DNA of 64,000 nucleotides from Labyrinthula sp. Ha (lineage: Eukaryota; Sar; Bigyra; Labyrinthulida; Labyrinthulaceae), in NCBI GenBank assembly GCA_015227615.1, contig JAALGZ010000014.1, positions 868,001 through 932,000 on the forward strand, read 5' to 3'. Shown one piece after another: positions 59,598 to 64,000 of this stretch (position 1 is its first letter; the number at the start of each line of letters is the position of its first letter). Under the pieces are notes generated by a model that did not search any database, was not told the DNA's origin, and saw only the letters and a list, made by a program, of their open reading frames with translations. Position numbers and translations under genes: made by a program.

Positions 59598-60440
59598 CTA
59601 ACTTGTTGCTTGCAGCATTGCGTCTCTTGTGTTAGTAGAAGTGTCTGGAGTAAAAATTACTTTGCTATCCGGAGCTGCACCAATATCTTTGAGCATATCA
59701 AAGTACTGGGTAATCAACAGTAGCTCCAGTACATCTTTAGGACTTACACCAGTAACTTGCTGCGTGAACTCATCAATACTTGCTCGCAGACCGTTAACGA
59801 TCTCTTGCCTTTGCTGGCTAATTCCCTGCCCAAGGATTTCATCTCGCTTTCTTTGAGACTCTGATATAGCATTTTTAGCACTTGTGTTTATTTGCTGTCT
59901 AAAGTTGTCTGCCTCTTTTATATATCTATTCAAGTTGTGCAAGTCAAAACTTTGCTTCACTGCCACTGTTGGTTCAACATCGGTAACCAGGCTCTGCAAG
60001 ATCTCGTACCCAAAACTTTTCATTTTTTCGGACAGAGTGTTAAAAACTTCCTGTCCTATTTCATCTTTGGAATCAAAAACTTGCTCCACAGTTAAATCGC
60101 TTACGGCAGACCGCAATACATCTTGAACGTACGCGGAAATTTGCTCAATTGGATTTGCCAGAGTAAATTGTGATAAGCGGATACCTTCCTGACTGTTTAC
60201 TACTCTGTACTGAACCTTGACAGTCAGGGACACTTCAGCCTTATCTACCTTTGTTCTCACTTCGATGGGAACTTGCATCTGACGAAGAGAAACAGTAGAA
60301 TAAATAGCCTCCAGACAAGGATTCAGAACGTAGGGTCCTCCTGGTGATAGCATTCTACTATAGCTGCCTAATCTTGTTACAATTGCTACCGTAGATTCTC
60401 TTACACAGCAAACCAAACAAAAGCAGCATGTACATGTCAT
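59598..60440 (-). CDS. HIR-type SPFH (band 7) protein
   Basis: 280 residues, near the ~285 of plant hypersensitive-induced-reaction proteins. SPFH core about 15-175, with STVAI, LSPGGPYVLNP, SLRQMQVPIEVRTKVDKAEVS, YVQDVLRSAV, GYEILQSLVTDVEP matching HIR block by block, then a coiled-coil region and the QRQEIVNGLR...VSPKDVLELLLITQYFDMLKDIGA segment that is specific to HIR. Plant HIRs form membrane microdomain oligomers and take part in hypersensitive cell death. Here residue 2 is Thr, so the usual Gly2 myristoylation is absent; instead MTCTCCFCLVCC has six Cys in 12 residues, suggesting palmitoylation. It starts 75 bp after the stop of the same-strand ROC-COR-TIR gene. Confidence 0.88.
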   Translation of the reverse strand: MTCTCCFCLVCCVRESTVAIVTRLGSYSRMLSPGGPYVLNPCLEAIYSTVSLRQMQVPIEVRTKVDKAEVSLTVKVQYRVVNSQEGIRLSQFTLANPIEQISAYVQDVLRSAVSDLTVEQVFDSKDEIGQEVFNTLSEKMKSFGYEILQSLVTDVEPTVAVKQSFDLHNLNRYIKEADNFRQQINTSAKNAISESQRKRDEILGQGISQQRQEIVNGLRASIDEFTQQVTGVSPKDVLELLLITQYFDMLKDIGAAPDSKVIFTPDTSTNTRDAMLQATS

Positions 60441-60515
60441 TTTTCACTTTTTATACAAACGTACAAAAATCTAAAATTGGGGTCTTAGCCAGAGTGAATA
60501 ATTATTAAACCAAGT

Positions 60516-63482
60516 CTAGTATTGTCTAACCATCTCCAAACGACGCTCCATCTCTTTCAAGAAACCAACCTCTTCATGATATCTTCTTCTTATCTGCAAG
60601 CTCTCTACGGAATTGAACAAAGGTTTAACAACATCAGGTGCTGTGTTAATATAATGTGCAAACTCTACGTAGCCAATTGAGTTTGTGTCAGGATGACTCA
60701 AGAACATAATCTGCTTCTTAGCTCTGACAGCAGTTTCTACTTCCATGGCAACAAACTCACTCTTAAACACATCTTTAGATAAAATTAGCACATATACCAT
60801 AGAGTTCTGCACACCATGCTGCATTGCTGCAACAGTAACTCCAAACGGTCCTTTGAATTGCTGATCATACCAACATTTATAGCCTAAGTTCTGCAACTGC
60901 AAATATAGCTTTCCTACAACATCCAGTGAGTCCGAATGTCTATAACTGAGAAAGCAATGGTACGTCGCACTAGCTGTCAACGAGCGAAAACAGGCGTATG
61001 GGGATGTGGCAGCCAAAGTTTCTTCACTATTTAGAACCTGTGGATTCACCAAATTATTCTTTATTGAATCTTCGTTCAGTTTCTCACTGTCCTGAAACCA
61101 GTGATTATACTCATCAGGAGATATGGTTATGGGGCTTTTCCTTGAGGGTCTAAACTTCTTGGTCGAATTATCTGCACGTTTCTTTGCAACCATCTGATAT
61201 GAGGCCAGTTGATGATTAGCTTTTTCCGTGGCAGGCAGAAGCAGCCTACAGGACAAACCCGGAAAATCATCAGTGTGCTTATGAAAGTAGGTACTGGTTA
61301 CAGCCTGAATAATGGAATACAACTGCTTTATCAACTCCCTCACGGCTAAGAACGATGTACCTTTATAAGTTTTAACTAGAATCCACAATTTCTCACCCTC
61401 AAAATTCTCTGCGATTTGCATTTCAAAAACAACATCAGTACCTAGACTTAGCCGTGCGACATGATTTTTTAACTCAGGTTCCATATTATCTTCAAAATGA
61501 GAACTGTGCTGTACAAACTGGCAGACGAGTTTTTCAAACATACCGAATGGAAGGTAGCGCACAATATTCTTTCTTGTCTCATAATCCCCAGAAAAATCAA
61601 TTACAAAATAAGGTCCACTGTACTCGGGACTTGGCGGGGTTTTACCTTTGACTCCCATGATGTCTGGAAAGCGAGGGATAAGATACGAGTCAACATTGTC
61701 AAATTTGTAATTGCACATTAACGACGTTAGGACCATCACCTCCTTAAAAAAACTTTGCATCCTTGCTGAATACCCTTTGTGTTTCCAAATATCAGTCATT
61801 AGCTCATCTGTGATAACTCCAGTTCTTGTGTAAACCCTGAATGCTACATTGAGCTCAGGATTGAACTTCGGCTGCGTATGAAATATCTCGTCGTAAATTA
61901 TCTTGGTTATTCCATTAATTAACCATTGAGGATCAATTACAAGATAGTTACTGCATGACTCAATCTTTTCAAAGTATGTAATGAACCCTCGTTCTGTTAG
62001 AAAGAGCATTGCGGGTTGGAAATCATCTTCAGCAATTCCACGAGAAGCCATAAGCTTCTTCGCATCATCAATGTGAAGGAATTTTTCAGAACACTTCGAC
62101 AAAACATCTAGCGCCCTTATGTAGCTAATTTTGACCTCTGCATTAATGTATTCTTCCTGAGAAACGACATCAACGATTGCCATCCGCAAAATGTCAATCC
62201 CAAGTCCCGTTGCATTGTCTACTGGAAAGAAACTAGCTGATATCTCATCTCCAAAAACCTCTTCTGTACCCATAAAACGGCGCTCCCTAAATTCAAAATC
62301 TTTGAGCACACATTCTTCGATTCTTTTGTTCACCTCTCTTATGTCAGCCGGTTCAAAATCTGCACAGTTTGTTCCCACGATGAACACTGGAGCCCTTGGA
62401 GCATGAAGCTTTTTTGAATTCAACCAAAACACTAAATAGTCTATTTCTGCTGCCATTGAATTTTTATCATCTAATAAGACACGCTTGGCATTAAACACAA
62501 CCAGGTAGCAACCAAAATCAGTAAGAAAGAGATGATGTAAACTGTAAAAAATAGATTGACCTGCGAAATCCCAGATTGTGAATCCCAAGTCGAAATCATG
62601 TCTCACCTGCCTATCATCCTCATTCATCGATGTGATATACCTCATTCCATAGTCAAACAATGTAGAATAACTTAAATCAAGCATTTCATTACTTTCATTG
62701 TCTTCACTAACAGGTTCAACTTCATGACACCTCTGATGTTTAGGTTTACCTATTGCGCCTCTTAAATGAGAAACAACGTGATCTATACTCTTTCCAGCCT
62801 CTCGCCATGTGTTGTCTTTTTGCACATGTGTCGAACTTGATACTTTTAAAGAGCAACCTCTTGTTGAGGGCTCTTCATAATCGAAATCTTGACCAAGTAG
62901 CCTCTTAATCGTAGAGGTCTTTCCTGCTCTGCCAGCGCCTACCACCATTAACTTCGATCTTGAAAACGGTGCGGCTTCATCATTCTTAAGCGCGATTTCT
63001 ATATCATTCAACAGTAACGAGTTCTTTCCTTTATCCACGTAGTGCTTCACCTCTTCCAGACCAGGTAATTTATCTTGAAACAAACCTTTGAGAGCCAACT
63101 GAGCCCTATCTGTTTCTAAAATATCAAGAAAACTGTCCAATATTTCAGGATCTGTTTCATCATACAACGTTTGGTGATGAGTGGGCGCCAATTTTTTGTG
63201 CTTTTCCATTTGCTCCTTGGTCTGTCTAAGCCAGCCGTCAGTGTATCTCCGTACTTTCCCCTCATTTTCAGGATTTCTTTGTTTGCTGACCTCGATTGTG
63301 TTTTCTCCTACATCCACCGCAGAGGTAGAAGTGGTTCCACTTGATGTATTGCGCGAGTGCTTTGTGGAGTCTTTCGACGCAAACAGTTGGGTTGAATAGT
63401 TTGTGGAAACTGTGGCTCTCTCCACGTCTTTGGCATTCTTTTTTCTTGAATCCCGCCACTTTTTAAACCTTCTTTTACGCAT
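60516..63482 (-). CDS. ROC-COR-TIR protein (ROCO family GTPase with TIR), copy 2
   Basis: 988 residues, one exon. N-terminal ~165 residues are basic, Ser/Thr-rich, and differ from copy 1. Roc GTPase about 175-440: P-loop GAGRAGKTS (182-190, Lys188), STRG switch I, G3 WDFAGQ (304-309), G4-like GTNCAD (370-375). COR region about 450-760, with landmark VIDPQWLINGITKIIYD. C-terminal TIR about 841-965: YHCFLSYRH, KCWYDQ, LILSKDVF, and VAMEVETAV with E914 at the NADase Glu position. Same order and same landmarks (for example KKFRP and YNHWF before the TIR) as copy 1, so they are paralogues. Neighbours are an HIR protein 75 bp downstream and a divergent kinase gene 218 bp upstream. A GTP-gated TIR signalling role is inferred. 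Confidence 0.88.
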   Translation of the reverse strand: MRKRRFKKWRDSRKKNAKDVERATVSTNYSTQLFASKDSTKHSRNTSSGTTSTSAVDVGENTIEVSKQRNPENEGKVRRYTDGWLRQTKEQMEKHKKLAPTHHQTLYDETDPEILDSFLDILETDRAQLALKGLFQDKLPGLEEVKHYVDKGKNSLLLNDIEIALKNDEAAPFSRSKLMVVGAGRAGKTSTIKRLLGQDFDYEEPSTRGCSLKVSSSTHVQKDNTWREAGKSIDHVVSHLRGAIGKPKHQRCHEVEPVSEDNESNEMLDLSYSTLFDYGMRYITSMNEDDRQVRHDFDLGFTIWDFAGQSIFYSLHHLFLTDFGCYLVVFNAKRVLLDDKNSMAAEIDYLVFWLNSKKLHAPRAPVFIVGTNCADFEPADIREVNKRIEECVLKDFEFRERRFMGTEEVFGDEISASFFPVDNATGLGIDILRMAIVDVVSQEEYINAEVKISYIRALDVLSKCSEKFLHIDDAKKLMASRGIAEDDFQPAMLFLTERGFITYFEKIESCSNYLVIDPQWLINGITKIIYDEIFHTQPKFNPELNVAFRVYTRTGVITDELMTDIWKHKGYSARMQSFFKEVMVLTSLMCNYKFDNVDSYLIPRFPDIMGVKGKTPPSPEYSGPYFVIDFSGDYETRKNIVRYLPFGMFEKLVCQFVQHSSHFEDNMEPELKNHVARLSLGTDVVFEMQIAENFEGEKLWILVKTYKGTSFLAVRELIKQLYSIIQAVTSTYFHKHTDDFPGLSCRLLLPATEKANHQLASYQMVAKKRADNSTKKFRPSRKSPITISPDEYNHWFQDSEKLNEDSIKNNLVNPQVLNSEETLAATSPYACFRSLTASATYHCFLSYRHSDSLDVVGKLYLQLQNLGYKCWYDQQFKGPFGVTVAAMQHGVQNSMVYVLILSKDVFKSEFVAMEVETAVRAKKQIMFLSHPDTNSIGYVEFAHYINTAPDVVKPLFNSVESLQIRRRYHEEVGFLKEMERRLEMVRQY

Positions 63483-63700
63483 ATTAACTCAATGTAATGT
63501 TTGTTTCGTCCAAGTAATGCGGTCAGGAATCTTTGGTTGTCTATCTTTTCAGCGAAAAAGTTATTTTGAATACTGCTTTACACGCATAATCTGCATTTTT
63601 AAACGGCCATCCTATGTTTTAATCAAAATACAGTAGATCATTAATTGCCCAAAATCTACAACAATATATACAGAAAAGTTTTGTTGAAGAAAGATAAGAA

Positions 63701-64000
63701 ATGGCGAAAAAGACAACTGCAGTAAAAACCGTAGATCCACCAAAAGAAATTGGGCATTGGAAGATTATTAAAAAGCTAGGCGAAGGTGCTTTTGGTTCGG
63801 TATACAGTGCGTCTGTAGATAGTTCCAAGGACGCACCAGACTTTGATTGCGTTGGTTCTTTGTTTTAATTAATTCTAGGTGCTGAAGATTGCTTTTCATT
63901 CCATAAGTACATCAAAGAAGAAAACAAAAAAACAAAAGGAAATTGAACAAGGTACTCGATTGCTGTTCTGGTGCATTGGTTCATTCATGTTATGCTATAG
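63701..64000 (+). CDS. Protein kinase, CK1/VRK-like, 5' part only
   Basis: Exon 1 63701-63850 (50 codons), a 28-nt intron, then exon 2 from 63879. The protein begins with a Lys/Thr-rich lead and then HWKIIKKLGEGAFGSVYSA, the glycine loop of a protein kinase; after the splice VLKIAFH supplies the ATP-binding lysine strand (V-x-K). 'W-x-I-x-K-K-L-G-x-G-x-F-G' and the long acidic spacing to 'V-L-K' look like the CK1/VRK/TTBK group. A second intron may begin GTACTC at 63952 and run to TAG at the window's last base (49 nt), or the frame may read through; this cannot be decided here. The catalytic loop lies outside the window. Divergent from ROC-COR-TIR copy 2. Confidence 0.75.
63851..63878 (+). 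other. 28-nt intron 1 of the kinase gene
   Basis: Begins GTTGGT and ends ATTCTAG, with TTAATTAA before the 3' site. Phase 0; joins ...APDFDC to VLKIAFH, while the unspliced frame stops inside the intron. Confidence 0.75.

Noticed and set aside
1-64000. CRISPR arrays, bacterial operons, riboswitches
   Set aside because: The window is eukaryotic nuclear DNA; no spaced direct-repeat array or bacterial signals were seen.

Overview
This is a piece of nuclear DNA from a unicellular-type eukaryote. The evidence is FYVE/EHD, clathrin light chain, prefoldin, Dbp5, GPHR, FYRN/FYRC, HIR and ROCO-type proteins, a nuclear-type tRNA-Ala, and spliceosomal introns. It is AT-rich and uses all three standard stop codons (TAA, TAG and TGA all end intact genes). 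The most telling genome-wide trait is intron size: the five introns I can place with protein-level support are only 28, 28, 29, 29 and 31 nt long, all GT...TAG. I cannot name the species. It is not a ciliate with a recoded stop and not a prokaryote. Layout: PDCL3-like gene (0.6-1.4 kb, minus); a gene-poor stretch with a decayed LINE (4.6-6.8 kb, minus); tRNA-Ala(UGC) at 9.1 kb; then a compact gene island from 9.3 to 16.4 kb holding a FYVE-EHD fusion, a FEX-like fluoride channel/exporter, clathrin light chain, prefoldin 6, Dbp5/DDX19 helicase and a FYRN/FYRC protein. Two divergent gene pairs in this island share very short promoters with paired CCAAT boxes, and clathrin light chain and prefoldin 6 even share their stop-codon bases tail to tail. 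A 4.35-kb Ty1/copia element (21.2-25.5 kb, minus) follows, with 138-bp LTRs, a perfect 5-bp target duplication, unusual TA...CA ends, and inactivating stops and a frameshift. Beyond it lie a ROC-COR-TIR GTPase (27.4-30.2 kb), a long gene-poor stretch, a Golgi pH regulator homologue (36.5 kb) with a small convergent membrane-protein gene, another 10-kb gene-poor stretch, a five-repeat WASHC3-like protein (48.6-50.6 kb, minus), and a further 7-kb gene-poor stretch. The window ends in a second gene-dense block (57.9-64.0 kb): membrane-tethered PI-PLC-X protein, HIR-type SPFH protein, a second ROC-COR-TIR protein and the 5' end of a CK1/VRK-like protein kinase. The most interesting biology is the pair of ROC-COR-TIR proteins. 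Each couples a Roc GTPase switch and COR dimerisation region to a C-terminal TIR domain that keeps the glutamate used by NAD+-cleaving TIRs. One copy sits 75 bp upstream of, and on the same strand as, an HIR protein, a family linked in plants to TIR/NLR-type hypersensitive responses. A PLC and a kinase flank the pair. This suggests, but does not prove, a membrane-linked stress or immune signalling module. Other items worth a look are the FYVE-EHD fusion with an internal NPF motif, the tandem array of the WASH-complex WASHC3 motif, and the near-minimal uniform introns.
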